DNA of 64,000 bases from contig NZ_JAUSTO010000007.1 in assembly GCF_030812885.1 (NCBI RefSeq), positions 1 through 64,000 of the forward strand. The letters are read 5' to 3'. A program made the position numbers and the translations under genes. Below, one piece after another: positions 50,075 through 58,859 of this stretch. A model generated the notes under the pieces. That model did not search any database. It saw only the letters and a list, made by a program, of their open reading frames with translations, and was not told the DNA's origin. Source of the stretch: Moryella indoligenes (GTDB taxonomy: Bacteria; Bacillota; Clostridia; Lachnospirales; Lachnospiraceae). Position 1 is the first letter of the stretch, and each line of letters opens with the position of its first letter.

Positions 50075-50719
50075 ATGAAGGATATTCAGTATTCCAAGAT
50101 ATACACCACAGGCTGCGGCGCCCCGCTCAAGATACGGAGCGGACATTTTGCTTCAAACCACGCGCATCTGAACTACTATATCGATGTGACGACCCTCAAG
50201 ACGAGAGCGTCAGAGGCACATGAGATCGCGAATGCGCTCACGGCGATGTATCTTTACGGAACGGTGATAGATACGATTGTCTGTATGGAGGGAACAGATG
50301 TGATTGGTGCTTTTCTCTCTGAGGAGCTCACAAAATCCGGATTTCTCTCGACCAATGCGCATAAGACGATCTATGTCGTGCATCCTGAATTCAACATGAA
50401 TTCGCAGCTTATATTCCGCGACAATCTGGTTTCGAAGATTGCAGGGAAGAATGTTATGATACTGATGGCGAGCGTGACGACGGGCAAGACGCTGAATAAG
50501 GTTCTGGAATGCATTCAGTACTATCAGGGAAAGCTTGCAGGTATCTCTGCGATCTTCAGCGCACTGGAGGAATATGACGGGATGCGTATTTCCGCAGTTT
50601 TCGGAAAAAGCGATCTGCCGGAATATGCCTCCTGGGACTATCGCGTCTGTCCGCTCTGCAAGGCGGGAGAGAAGCTGGATGCGCTGGTGAATGCCTATGG
50701 CTATGCTTCTCTGGGATGA
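50075..50719 (+). CDS. Phosphoribosyltransferase-like protein
   Basis: 214 residues. It resembles orotate-type PRTases: NYYIDVTTLKT at the N-terminus, MEGTDVIGAFLSEEL, and the loop VMILMASVTTGKTL in the place of the PRPP motif. The usual two acidic residues (VVVEDVITTG) are replaced here by Met-Ala-Ser, so PRPP catalysis is doubtful. CPLCKAGEKLDAL near the C-terminus adds a CxxC. The AAGGAGGG ribosome binding site and strong promoter show it is expressed. Known from Clostridia as orotate-phosphoribosyltransferase-like; its substrate is unknown. Confidence 0.75.
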   Translation: MKDIQYSKIYTTGCGAPLKIRSGHFASNHAHLNYYIDVTTLKTRASEAHEIANALTAMYLYGTVIDTIVCMEGTDVIGAFLSEELTKSGFLSTNAHKTIYVVHPEFNMNSQLIFRDNLVSKIAGKNVMILMASVTTGKTLNKVLECIQYYQGKLAGISAIFSALEEYDGMRISAVFGKSDLPEYASWDYRVCPLCKAGEKLDALVNAYGYASLG

Positions 50720-50828
50720 CACAGGATATATTTTCACGGAGAGAGCGTGTTTTTGAAGTGAGAGAAGCTGAGGCGCTGCGTCGGTGCGGGAGCTGTGCTG
50801 AGTAAGGCTGCTGAAGTGATTCATTTTT

Positions 50829-50867
50829 CCCTGCAAAATCTGTGAGTGGATTTTGCAGGGATTTTTG
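50829..50867 (+). terminator. Terminator of the PRTase-like gene
   Basis: A perfect 12-bp stem CCCTGCAAAATC (50829-50840) / GATTTTGCAGGG (50849-50860), then ATTTTTG. Confidence 0.85.
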
Positions 50868-50956
50868 ATGAGAGGTTTCCCGAACAGCTTCCTGTTCCTG
50901 GAATTTGAGCTGTCCCTGTGATAAAATGGCAAAAAATCCTGAGGGGGAATCACAGC

Positions 50957-51646
50957 TTGAAAGAGCCGGAGATTACAGAGATCAATCACAGAGAAATATA
51001 CCGCTATCTGGGCTGTCGCGGCCGGATTCCGGAGGGAGAACTCACAGAATTGGTAGAGAGCTGTGCGGCGGAGCTTTTAAAAAGGGCGGAGCCAAGACAT
51101 ATACTTTGCCGCGTTCCCCTGGAATTTATCAAGCCGTCGCACATGAAGCTCGCCGGAATGGAGATTTGGAGCCGTGATCTCGGCAGGAATCTCCGTGGAT
51201 GCAGAGAGGCATATCTCATGGCTGCGACATTGGGTTTTGCGCCTGAGCAGCTCATCCGGCGGGCTGAGGCGCTGGGACAGCAGAGCAGGGCGCTCATCTG
51301 TGATGCCGCGGCAAGCGCCATGATAGAGACTTATTGTGACGCGTTGAATGACGCGCTGCGGAAGGAGGTCGTGGCAGAGGGCCATGTACTGAGGCCGCGC
51401 TTTTCCCCCGGGTACGGAGACCTCTCGCTGAGCCTGCAGACGGAGTTCATGCGCGTGCTGCAGCTTAAGAGGCAGCTTGGGATTACGCTGACGGAGAGTC
51501 TTCTCATGCTGCCGTCGAAGTCTGTGACTGCGGTCATCGGAATTGCGGAGGCAGAGAAAGCGGACGGGAAAGAAGAGGGGCAGCTGCGCTGCGCGGATTG
51601 CAGTCAGGAGCATTGCATCTATTCATACAGTGAGGCGGAGAAATGA
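50957..51646 (+). CDS. Methionine synthase activation-domain protein
   Basis: 229 residues from the TTG at 50957 with GAGGGGGA upstream; an in-frame ATG at 50918 overlaps a likely -10 box (GATAAAAT), so TTG is preferred. It is homologous to the SAM-binding reactivation domain of cobalamin-dependent methionine synthase: FSPGYGDLSLSLQ (SAM site) and MLPSKSVTAVIG are its motifs. In E. coli this domain is part of MetH; here it is a separate gene overlapping metH by 4 bp (ATGA). CADCSQEHC near the end could bind a metal. It probably reactivates the oxidised cobalamin of the partner. Confidence 0.88.
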   Translation: MKEPEITEINHREIYRYLGCRGRIPEGELTELVESCAAELLKRAEPRHILCRVPLEFIKPSHMKLAGMEIWSRDLGRNLRGCREAYLMAATLGFAPEQLIRRAEALGQQSRALICDAAASAMIETYCDALNDALRKEVVAEGHVLRPRFSPGYGDLSLSLQTEFMRVLQLKRQLGITLTESLLMLPSKSVTAVIGIAEAEKADGKEEGQLRCADCSQEHCIYSYSEAEK

Positions 51647-54129
51647 AGAGGCTATTTTCAGAGCGGCTCGGGAGAGAAAGACTATACTGGGACGGCGGAA
51701 CGGGCTCTGTTCTTCAGGCCAGAGGCTTAAGGGGTGGGGAGCTTCCGGAGCGCTGGAACCTCACGAGACCGGAGGAGATCAGGGCGCTTGCGGAGGCATA
51801 TTACCTTGCGGGCAGTGACATTGTGAACAGCAATACCTTTGGCGCGAACCGCCTGCATTATCCGGATCGCAAAGAGCTGCGGGAGATCGTACAGCGAGGT
51901 GTGTGTCTTGCGGCAGAGGGACGGAGACTGGCGGGAAGAAAGGACGCCTTTGTGGCGCTGGATGTGGGGCCAACGGGCAGACTGCTCTCCCCGATGGGAG
52001 ATCTCGACTTTGAGGAAGCTGTGGAAATATTTGCGGAGGTGATGCACTGGGGCGAGGAGGCAGGCGCAGAGCTCATTCTGATTGAGACGATGAGTGACAG
52101 TCTGGAGGCAAAGGCTGCCGTACTTGCCGCAAAGGAACACACAGCTCTCCCGGTCTGTGTCACCATGGTTTACGATGAAAAAGGAAAGCTGCTCACCGGC
52201 GGAACGGTGCAGAGTGTGACCGCGATGCTGGAGGGATTGCGCGTCGATGCACTCGGCGTGAACTGCGGCTTCGGTCCGCGCAAGTTTGTGCCGTTGGTCA
52301 GAGAGCTCATGGAGATCAGCTCCCTTCCTGTGATTGCTAGCCCGAATGCGGGGTTGCCCGGCGTGCGGGAGGGGCAGATAGTGTATGATCTCGGCGCGGA
52401 GGAGTTTGCGGAGGAGATGTGTGCCATCGCAGAGTTGGGAGTACAGGTACTTGGTGGATGCTGCGGCACGACGCCGGAGTATATCCGGAGGGAGATTGAG
52501 AAGACACGGGGGATTCCGTTCCGGAGGCCGGAGCCAAAGCATCGCTCTGTGATATCCTCTTTCTCCCGGGTAGTGGAGATCGGAAACCGTCCGGTGATCA
52601 TAGGGGAGCGCATCAATCCGACCGGGAAGCAGGAGCTAAAGGACGCGCTGCGGAGCGGTCAGCTGGAGTACCTTCTGGAGCAGGGAATCTCACAGGAGGA
52701 GGCAGGAGCGGAGGTTCTGGACGTCAACGTGGGATTACCGGATATTGATGAGCCTGCTCTGCTGGAGCGGGTTGTTGTCAGTCTTCAGTCTGTCACGGCA
52801 CTGCCTCTGCAGCTGGACACAACAAATCCGGCGGCGCTGGAGCGGGGGCTCCGCTGCTACAACGGCAAGGCTCTGATTAATTCTGTCAATGGGAAGCAGG
52901 AGAGTATGGATGCAGTTTTTCCGCTGGCGGCCAAGTATGGCGGGGTGGTGGTGGCGCTCGCGCTGGATGAGGGCGGAATACCGGAGACTGCGGAAGGGAG
53001 AATCGCTGTCGCAAGAAAGATATACCGCGAGGCAAAGCGCTATGGAATCGCTGCGGAGGATATCGTGGTCGATGGTCTTGCCATGACGATATCCACGGAC
53101 GGCACGGCTGCGCAGACGACGCTGGAGACTGTGCGGCGGGTGTGCGACGAGCTGGGGGGACATTCCATACTCGGGGTCTCCAATATATCCTTTGGCTTAC
53201 CGCAGCGCGATATGCTGAATGCATTCTTCTTTGCCATGGCGCTGCAGAGCGGGCTCTCGCTCGCAATTGTCAATCCGAACAGCGAGGCGATGATGGCAGC
53301 CTTTCATGCACATCTGGCGCTCTCCGGAGCGGATGCGCAGTGCGCGGAGTATGTGCGTCGCTATGCCTCTGCCCCGGCACTGTTTCAGGGCGGAGAGCCG
53401 GGACAGTGTGTGTCGAGGGTACGAGGTGCAGAGAAAGGGCAGACAGAGGAAGCAGAAGAGGGAGCAGAAGAGGGAGCTGGAGTGGTTTCGACTGCGCTGG
53501 GAGAGAGCATACGAAACGGAATGAAGCGGAGGGCGGCGGAGGCCGCGGAGACTGCAATTCAAAGCGGAGCAGATCCGCTGGAGCTCGTAAACCGCGAGCT
53601 GATCCCTGCGCTTGATGCTGTGGGACGAGGCTTTGAGCGCGGTGACATTTTCCTGCCGCAGCTTCTCATGAGTGCAGAGGCGGCAAAGGCCGCCTTTCAG
53701 CCGGTAAAGGAAGCACTGCGTGGAACGGAGCGCCCCTCGAAAGGAAAGATTATTCTTGCCACAGTGAAGGGAGATATTCATGATATTGGCAAGAATATCG
53801 TAAAAGTGCTGCTGGAGAACTATGGCTACGAGGTGCTGGATCTCGGAAAGGATGTCCGGCCGGATCTGGTTGCGGAGACCACCGTCCGGGAGCAGGTGAA
53901 GCTGGTCGGGCTCAGCGCGCTGATGACGACGACAGTAGTCGGAATGGAGGAAACCATCGCGCTGCTCAGAGAGCAGAGTCCGGAGACAAAGATCGTCGTC
54001 GGCGGTGCAGTGATGACGCAGCGCTATGCGGAGCGGATCGGAGCTGACTGCTATGCGCGGGAGGCCATGGATACAGTGCGCTACGCAGATCAGATTCTCG
54101 GAAAGGAAAGTTTTGACGGAGGGTTATAA
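51643..54129 (+). CDS. metH: Cobalamin-dependent methionine synthase
   Basis: 828 residues. It methylates homocysteine using 5-methyl-THF through cobalamin. Homocysteine domain (about 1-290) with zinc Cys in GVNCGFGP and GGCCGTTPEYI; pterin domain (about 310-585) with VIIGERINPTG and LDVNVGLPDI; cobalamin cap and B12 domain (about 620-828) with the axial His in VKGDIHDIGKNIV and the GLSALMTTT loop. An insert of about 35 residues, rich in Glu/Gly/Ala, lies between the pterin and cap parts. It lacks the fourth (activation) domain, supplied by the previous gene. Confidence 0.95.
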   Translation: MKRLFSERLGRERLYWDGGTGSVLQARGLRGGELPERWNLTRPEEIRALAEAYYLAGSDIVNSNTFGANRLHYPDRKELREIVQRGVCLAAEGRRLAGRKDAFVALDVGPTGRLLSPMGDLDFEEAVEIFAEVMHWGEEAGAELILIETMSDSLEAKAAVLAAKEHTALPVCVTMVYDEKGKLLTGGTVQSVTAMLEGLRVDALGVNCGFGPRKFVPLVRELMEISSLPVIASPNAGLPGVREGQIVYDLGAEEFAEEMCAIAELGVQVLGGCCGTTPEYIRREIEKTRGIPFRRPEPKHRSVISSFSRVVEIGNRPVIIGERINPTGKQELKDALRSGQLEYLLEQGISQEEAGAEVLDVNVGLPDIDEPALLERVVVSLQSVTALPLQLDTTNPAALERGLRCYNGKALINSVNGKQESMDAVFPLAAKYGGVVVALALDEGGIPETAEGRIAVARKIYREAKRYGIAAEDIVVDGLAMTISTDGTAAQTTLETVRRVCDELGGHSILGVSNISFGLPQRDMLNAFFFAMALQSGLSLAIVNPNSEAMMAAFHAHLALSGADAQCAEYVRRYASAPALFQGGEPGQCVSRVRGAEKGQTEEAEEGAEEGAGVVSTALGESIRNGMKRRAAEAAETAIQSGADPLELVNRELIPALDAVGRGFERGDIFLPQLLMSAEAAKAAFQPVKEALRGTERPSKGKIILATVKGDIHDIGKNIVKVLLENYGYEVLDLGKDVRPDLVAETTVREQVKLVGLSALMTTTVVGMEETIALLREQSPETKIVVGGAVMTQRYAERIGADCYAREAMDTVRYADQILGKESFDGGL

Positions 54130-54194
54130 AATGTGATATGATGCTCACGTCTGTGCCAAAAGGCACAGAGAAAAAAGGGAAGAAGGGATATGAG

Positions 54195-54983
54195 ATGAAT
54201 GCACCTGCAGAAATTGCGGCAAATTATGTAAAGGTCGGAAAAGGAAAGATTGAGCTTCCGACCCTGAATATGTTTTTGCTCTCCCTGCTGGCCGGTATGT
54301 ACATTGCATTTGGTGCAATTGGAAGCCAGGCAGCGGCACTCCTTGTACAGCCTGCGGCGCTTGGCAAGTTCATGGGGGCCTGGGTATTTCCGACGGGGCT
54401 TATGCTCGTGCTGCTGGCGGGGGCAGAGCTCTTTACGGGAAACTGTCTGCTGGTTATTCCTGTGCTGCAGGGCGAGGCCGGTCTCACGGGGATGCTCCGA
54501 AGCTGGGCGATTGTCTTTGTCGGAAATCTTGCAGGCGGGATGCTGATCGCGGCAGCGGCGACAAAGTCACATGTCTTTTCTCAGTGTGACGGCGCGTTTG
54601 CAGAGACCGTGGTCAGAGTCGCCGGGGCGAAGACTTCGCTCTCATTTTCCGACGCCTTTTTCAGGGGAATACTCTGTAATATCCTGGTCTGTCTCGCGGT
54701 GTGGGCTGCATTTGCCGCCAGAGAGCTGGCCGGAAAGATACTGGCGCTCTACCTTCCGATCATGGTCTTTGTGCTCTCAGGCTATGAGCACTCGATTGCA
54801 AATGCTTATTTTATTCCGGCGGGGATTTTTGCCGCGGGAGAGTACGGCATTGCCGCGGAGGGGCTTGGCTGGTACGGATTTTTTGTTCGGAATCTGCTTC
54901 CGGTGACGCTTGGCAATATTGTCGGAGGTGTGCTGATCGGCATCATTTACTGGGCAGTTTATCTGAGAGGAAAGAAGAGCTGA
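54195..54983 (+). CDS. Formate/nitrite transporter (FNT) family
   Basis: 262 residues from the ATG at 54195 (AGAAGGGATATGAG upstream); an ATG at 54138 would add a charged leader. Six membrane helices. FNT signatures: MYIAFGAIGSQ, AGAELFTGNCLL, GILCNILVCLAVW, and SGYEHSIANAYFIPAG, whose His sits in the pore. It conducts formate, nitrite or similar anions; formate export fits a fermenting clostridium. It follows metH by 65 bp without a terminator. Confidence 0.9.
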   Translation: MNAPAEIAANYVKVGKGKIELPTLNMFLLSLLAGMYIAFGAIGSQAAALLVQPAALGKFMGAWVFPTGLMLVLLAGAELFTGNCLLVIPVLQGEAGLTGMLRSWAIVFVGNLAGGMLIAAAATKSHVFSQCDGAFAETVVRVAGAKTSLSFSDAFFRGILCNILVCLAVWAAFAARELAGKILALYLPIMVFVLSGYEHSIANAYFIPAGIFAAGEYGIAAEGLGWYGFFVRNLLPVTLGNIVGGVLIGIIYWAVYLRGKKS

Positions 54984-55045
54984 GTGGAAATCGCTGTGTG
55001 AATGGACAGCAGCTTTTCAAACAGTATTATGAATAAAGTAAAAAG

Positions 55046-55079
55046 TCCGGCAGAATTCTCTTTTGGGGATTCTGCCGGA
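55046..55079. terminator. Bidirectional terminator between FNT gene and upp
   Basis: TCCGGCAGAAT (55046-55056) / ATTCTGCCGGA (55069-55079), flanked by AAAA on the left and TTTT on the right, so it serves both convergent genes. Confidence 0.85.
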
Positions 55080-55096
55080 TTTTCGTACAGTGCCTT

Positions 55097-55726
55097 TTAT
55101 TTGGTTCCGAAGATGCGGTCTCCGGCATCGCCGAGACCGGGAAGAATATAGGCGCTTTCGTTCAGCTGACGATCCAGATGTCCGACATAGATCTGAACGT
55201 CCGGATGTTCCTTTTTGAGCCGCTCAAGTCCCTCAGGAGCCGCAATGATGCACATGAATTTGATCTTTCTTCCGCCGTGCTGCTTGATGAGATTCAATGC
55301 GCCACAGGCGGAACCTCCAGTTGCGAGCATGGGGTCGGTGACAACGATTGTGCGCTCCTCAATCGGTGTTGGCAGCTTGCAGTAATACTCCACCGGATCA
55401 TGGGTCTCAGGGTCGCGGTACAGTCCGATGTGTCCGACCTTCGCAGTGGGAACCAGAGCGAGGATGCCGCTTACCATGCCGAGGCCTGCCCGGAGTATGG
55501 GGACAATCGCGAGCTTCCGTCCTGCGATCACCGGGGACGGAGTGATCTCCAGTGGTGTCTCTACATCTATGTTCTCCGTTGCGAGATCGCTCAGCGCCTC
55601 ATAGCCCATGAGCATTCCGATCTCTTCCACCAGCTTGCGGAACTCATTCGTTCCGGTTGTCCTGTCACGAAGACGTGTGATTTTGTGCTGTACCAGCGGA
55701 TGCCTGTTAATGAATACTTCTCCCAT
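55097..55726 (-). CDS. upp: Uracil phosphoribosyltransferase
   Basis: 209 residues. It salvages uracil to UMP with PRPP. The PRPP motif VVTDPMLATGGSA is intact, and PILRAGLGMVSG and the C-terminal GLGDAGDRIFGT complete the family set. Its own promoter lies at 55795-55823. Confidence 0.97.
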   Translation of the reverse strand: MGEVFINRHPLVQHKITRLRDRTTGTNEFRKLVEEIGMLMGYEALSDLATENIDVETPLEITPSPVIAGRKLAIVPILRAGLGMVSGILALVPTAKVGHIGLYRDPETHDPVEYYCKLPTPIEERTIVVTDPMLATGGSACGALNLIKQHGGRKIKFMCIIAAPEGLERLKKEHPDVQIYVGHLDRQLNESAYILPGLGDAGDRIFGTK

Positions 55727-55794
55727 ATCCGTCCTTTCCCGACTTGATTGTCTGTGCTGTTTTCACCTTTCAGAATATTCATAAGTTCTTCCTG

Positions 55795-55823
55795 ATTCTA
55801 GCACTTTCAAGCGCGTAATACAA
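55795..55823 (-). promoter_or_regulatory. Promoter of upp
   Basis: On the minus strand TTGTAT, 17-bp spacer, TAGAAT with an extended TGC. Confidence 0.55.
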
Positions 55824-55830
55824 CGCCAAG

Positions 55831-57195
55831 TCAGTTGGCTTCGTCCTGGTCAAAGGCCGATTTTGCTACCATGCGATGCAGCGCAAGCACGGCTAGCAGA
55901 TTTGGTATGACCATGAGACCATTGAACATATCGGACATATCCCAGACGAGATTCACCTTCAGCATGGAGCCGATCAGGATGCAGATGACGACGATGACGG
56001 CATAGAGCTTCACTGCGCCCTGTCCGAAGAGCACCTTTACATTGGCCTCTCCGAAGAAGTACCAGCTGATGATTGTGGAGAAGGCGAAGAAGAGCAGGCA
56101 GATCGCGACGAAGCCGCTGCCGAGCTTTCCGAGCCCTGTGGAGAAAGCCGCCTGTGCAAGCACAGTGCCGGTGCGTCCGCCGCTCACCGGCTCCAGTACG
56201 CCGGAGGAGAGGATGACGAGGGCCGTCATGTTCAGAACCACAAAGGTGTCGATGAAGACGCCGATCATGGCGGTCTCACCCTGATCTCCCGGTTTTTCAA
56301 CCTTTGCCATTGCATGTGCGTGTGGAGTGGAACCCATGCCGGCCTCATTTGAGAAGAGTCCGCGGGCCACACCGAAGCGGACTGCAGCTTTTACAGTGAG
56401 TCCGGATGCTGCGCCGTAAACTGCTTCCGGACGGAAGGCACAGATGAAGATGGATGCGATGGCCGAGGGAAGATTGCGGTAGTTGATGAAGAGCACGGTG
56501 ACACCGCCGATGAGATAGAGCAGGGCCATGACGGGGACAATTTTCTCCGTGAATGCGGCGATGCGGGAAATACCTCCGATGAAGATGAAGCCCGCAATAA
56601 AGGCGCAGAGCACGCCGACCGCGACTTTCGGAATGCCAAAGGCCTCATAGAAGGCCTCGCTGATGGAATTGGACTGCACCATGTTTCCCATGAAGCCGAG
56701 TGCCAGAATGATTGCGATTGAGAAGAAGGCACCGAGGAAGCTGCCAAAGGGGCCGCGGAAGGCTGCGTGAATGTAGTGCACCGGACCGCCGCTGATATGA
56801 CCGCTTGCGTCGCGGGTGCGTGTCTTCTGCGCGAGCACCGCCTCACCGTAGATGGTCGCCATGCCGAAGAAGGCAGAGATCCACATCCAGAAGATGGCAC
56901 CGGGACCGCCGGAGAAGAGCGCTGTCGCACAGCCTGCGATATTTCCTGTGCCTACCTGTGCGGCGATCGCGGTGGTGAGCGCCTGAAAAGAGCTCATTCC
57001 ATCCTTATCTGCGCGGTCTCCGTTGAGGGAGAAGCCGGAAAATACGCGTTTCCAGGCGCGCCGGAAGAGACGTATCTGGACAAAGCGGGTGCGGAAGCTG
57101 TAGAAGATTCCGGTTCCGACCAGAAGGAACAGAAGCAGGTTCCGATCCCACAGGATACCGTTGATGAATGATACGATGCGACTCAGCATTTCCAT
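55831..57195 (-). CDS. Alanine/glycine:cation symporter (AGCS, AlsT-like)
   Basis: 454 residues, about 11 membrane helices. QALTTAIAAQVGTGNIAG is the sodium and substrate-binding signature; GLFSNEAGMGSTPHAHA and the C-terminal WDMSDMFNGLM also fit AlsT/DagA. It imports alanine or glycine with Na+ or H+. A minus-strand gene with no close partner apart from upp downstream, which has its own promoter. Confidence 0.93.
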   Translation of the reverse strand: MEMLSRIVSFINGILWDRNLLLFLLVGTGIFYSFRTRFVQIRLFRRAWKRVFSGFSLNGDRADKDGMSSFQALTTAIAAQVGTGNIAGCATALFSGGPGAIFWMWISAFFGMATIYGEAVLAQKTRTRDASGHISGGPVHYIHAAFRGPFGSFLGAFFSIAIILALGFMGNMVQSNSISEAFYEAFGIPKVAVGVLCAFIAGFIFIGGISRIAAFTEKIVPVMALLYLIGGVTVLFINYRNLPSAIASIFICAFRPEAVYGAASGLTVKAAVRFGVARGLFSNEAGMGSTPHAHAMAKVEKPGDQGETAMIGVFIDTFVVLNMTALVILSSGVLEPVSGGRTGTVLAQAAFSTGLGKLGSGFVAICLLFFAFSTIISWYFFGEANVKVLFGQGAVKLYAVIVVICILIGSMLKVNLVWDMSDMFNGLMVIPNLLAVLALHRMVAKSAFDQDEAN

Positions 57196-57420
57196 AGTAA
57201 CCCCCCCGTAGTAAGTGCTTTTTGGCTTTTGTCGCCCATATTAACATGTGAAGCCGTGCAGGTCAATAAAAAGTTTGCTGTATGCGGTCATTTGTCCGCA
57301 AGAGAGAGAGCTCTGCATGAAGGGGAAAATGCGCGGGCGGGCAGACTCGAGCTTTTTAAACAGCCGAAAATCTTGCGAAAAGAGTAAAGAAGTTGTCAGT
57401 TTCCTTTTAATATGGCTTTG

Positions 57421-57429
57421 TGCTATACT
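57421..57429 (+). promoter_or_regulatory. Extended -10 promoter of the cda locus
   Basis: TGC-TATACT, 31 bp before the first gene; the -35 (TTCCTT, 17 bp upstream) is weak. Confidence 0.5.
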
Positions 57430-57460
57430 GATAACGAACATCTGGAAGGAAGGTTCATCC

Positions 57461-57892
57461 ATGCTGAACGAAGATAAAATCCGGCTGATGAATGAGATCG
57501 CCATATATGCGAAGCGCGAGGGCAGAAGGGAAAATCCCGCGCAGAAATATTTTCGCGGAGACTATGTGGCAAAGCACGTGCTTCAGTCTTTTTTTGCCTA
57601 TACGCTGAGTGCGGCACTGTTTCTCGGGGTGTTCTCTCTCTATCGGCTGGAGGCTATTCTGTCCATGGTGAATGTGATGGATGTGCTGGAAAAGCTGAAG
57701 CATATCCTGATTTTTTATGTGCTGGGGCTGTTATTGTTTGAGGCGCTGACAGTCATCATATACAGAAGAAAATACAGTGAGGCGAAGGAGAGACGTCTTA
57801 AGCACCTCACGCGTCTGAACCGTCTGAAAAAGCGCTATGAGATTCAGAATCGCCAGAGGGAGCTGATAAAGGAGGGCGGAAGAAATGCTTAA
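57461..57892 (+). CDS. Hypothetical two-helix membrane protein of the cda locus
   Basis: 143 residues from the ATG at 57461 (GGAAGGAAGG upstream). An N-terminal cytosolic part (NEIAIYAKREGRRENPAQKYF) is followed by two membrane helices (about 45-62 and 80-102) and a strongly basic C-terminal coiled coil (KERRLKHLTRLNRLKKRYEI). I know no function. It overlaps the next gene by 8 bp, so it is in one operon with cdaA-cdaR. Confidence 0.7.
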   Translation: MLNEDKIRLMNEIAIYAKREGRRENPAQKYFRGDYVAKHVLQSFFAYTLSAALFLGVFSLYRLEAILSMVNVMDVLEKLKHILIFYVLGLLLFEALTVIIYRRKYSEAKERRLKHLTRLNRLKKRYEIQNRQRELIKEGGRNA

Positions 57893-58856
57893 GCTTCTGG
57901 TCCTTCGGGACAGGGTCAAACAGCTGTACGGCAGATATAGCAGCGCTGTGAGTATGGCGCTGCGCTTTTTGCTGTCTCTTAGTTCCATGCTCCTCTTAAA
58001 TGGTGCGCTGGGCTATATGAAGGCGCTGCGGGCGCCGTTTATTCCGCTGGCGCTTGCCTTTGTCTCCGCCTTCTGTCCCTGGGGCGGAATCTGCTGGATT
58101 CTCGCCTTCTTTCTGCTCGCGCATATCTTTGCGGTGTCTCTGGAATTTGCTCTTTTCACAGCGGCTTTTCTTCTGATTGTTGCACTGCTCTACTACGGCT
58201 TTACGCCGGGAGACAGTGTCCTTCTGATCATTACGCCGCTGTTGTTTGTGCTGAAGCTTCCCTATCTTGTTCCTATTCTGGTCGGGCTCAGCGGTGCGCT
58301 TGCAGCAGTGATTCCCATGAGCTGCGGCGTTGTGATCTACTATATTCTTCAGTATGTGCGGGGAAATGCCGGTCCGCTGACCAATGTGGACTCTGTGGAT
58401 ATTGCACAGAAATATGTGCAGATGCTGAACGGTGTCATCATGAACCGCGGAATGCTGCTCTTTATTATTGCTTTTGCGATGGCAGCAATTGTGGTCTGGC
58501 TGATCCATTCCCTCTCAGTCTCCAATGCCTGGGAATGGGCTGTTTTCGCGGGGATGCTGGTGCTGCTTCTGGTCTTTTTTGGCGGTGTATTTCTCTATGG
58601 CATTAAACTTGACATTCTTCCGCTCATTCTGGGCTGTGTGCTCTCAGGGGGTGCTGCGGAGCTGTACCGCTTCTTTGTGTTCAGTGTGGATTACAGCCGG
58701 ACAGAGTATACGCAGTTTGAGGATGATGATTATTACTACTATGTAAAAGCGGTTCCAAAGGTCTCGGTCTCCGCGCCGGATCTGAAGATACAGAAGATCA
58801 ATACGGCCAGACGGCCAAAGCGCGCCAGGGATGGCGGAAGTAAGAACAAGGGGTAA
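57885..58856 (+). CDS. Hypothetical multi-span membrane protein of the cda locus
   Basis: 323 residues, seven or eight membrane helices. Notable is the PWGGICWIL stretch after helix 2, a loop with DSVDIAQKYVQMLNG between helices, and a Tyr/Asp-rich, then basic, cytosolic tail (FEDDDYYYYVKAVPKVS). No family function is known to me. It lies between the two-helix protein and cdaA with an overlap and no gap, so it may take part in or control c-di-AMP synthesis. Confidence 0.7.
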   Translation: MLKLLVLRDRVKQLYGRYSSAVSMALRFLLSLSSMLLLNGALGYMKALRAPFIPLALAFVSAFCPWGGICWILAFFLLAHIFAVSLEFALFTAAFLLIVALLYYGFTPGDSVLLIITPLLFVLKLPYLVPILVGLSGALAAVIPMSCGVVIYYILQYVRGNAGPLTNVDSVDIAQKYVQMLNGVIMNRGMLLFIIAFAMAAIVVWLIHSLSVSNAWEWAVFAGMLVLLLVFFGGVFLYGIKLDILPLILGCVLSGGAAELYRFFVFSVDYSRTEYTQFEDDDYYYYVKAVPKVSVSAPDLKIQKINTARRPKRARDGGSKNKG

Positions 58857-58859
58857 GTG

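Noticed and set aside
50720..50956. Cobalamin or SAM riboswitch before the metH operon
   Set aside because: The only strong structure is the terminator of the upstream gene. No B12-box or S-box conserved core was found, though short elements could be missed by eye.
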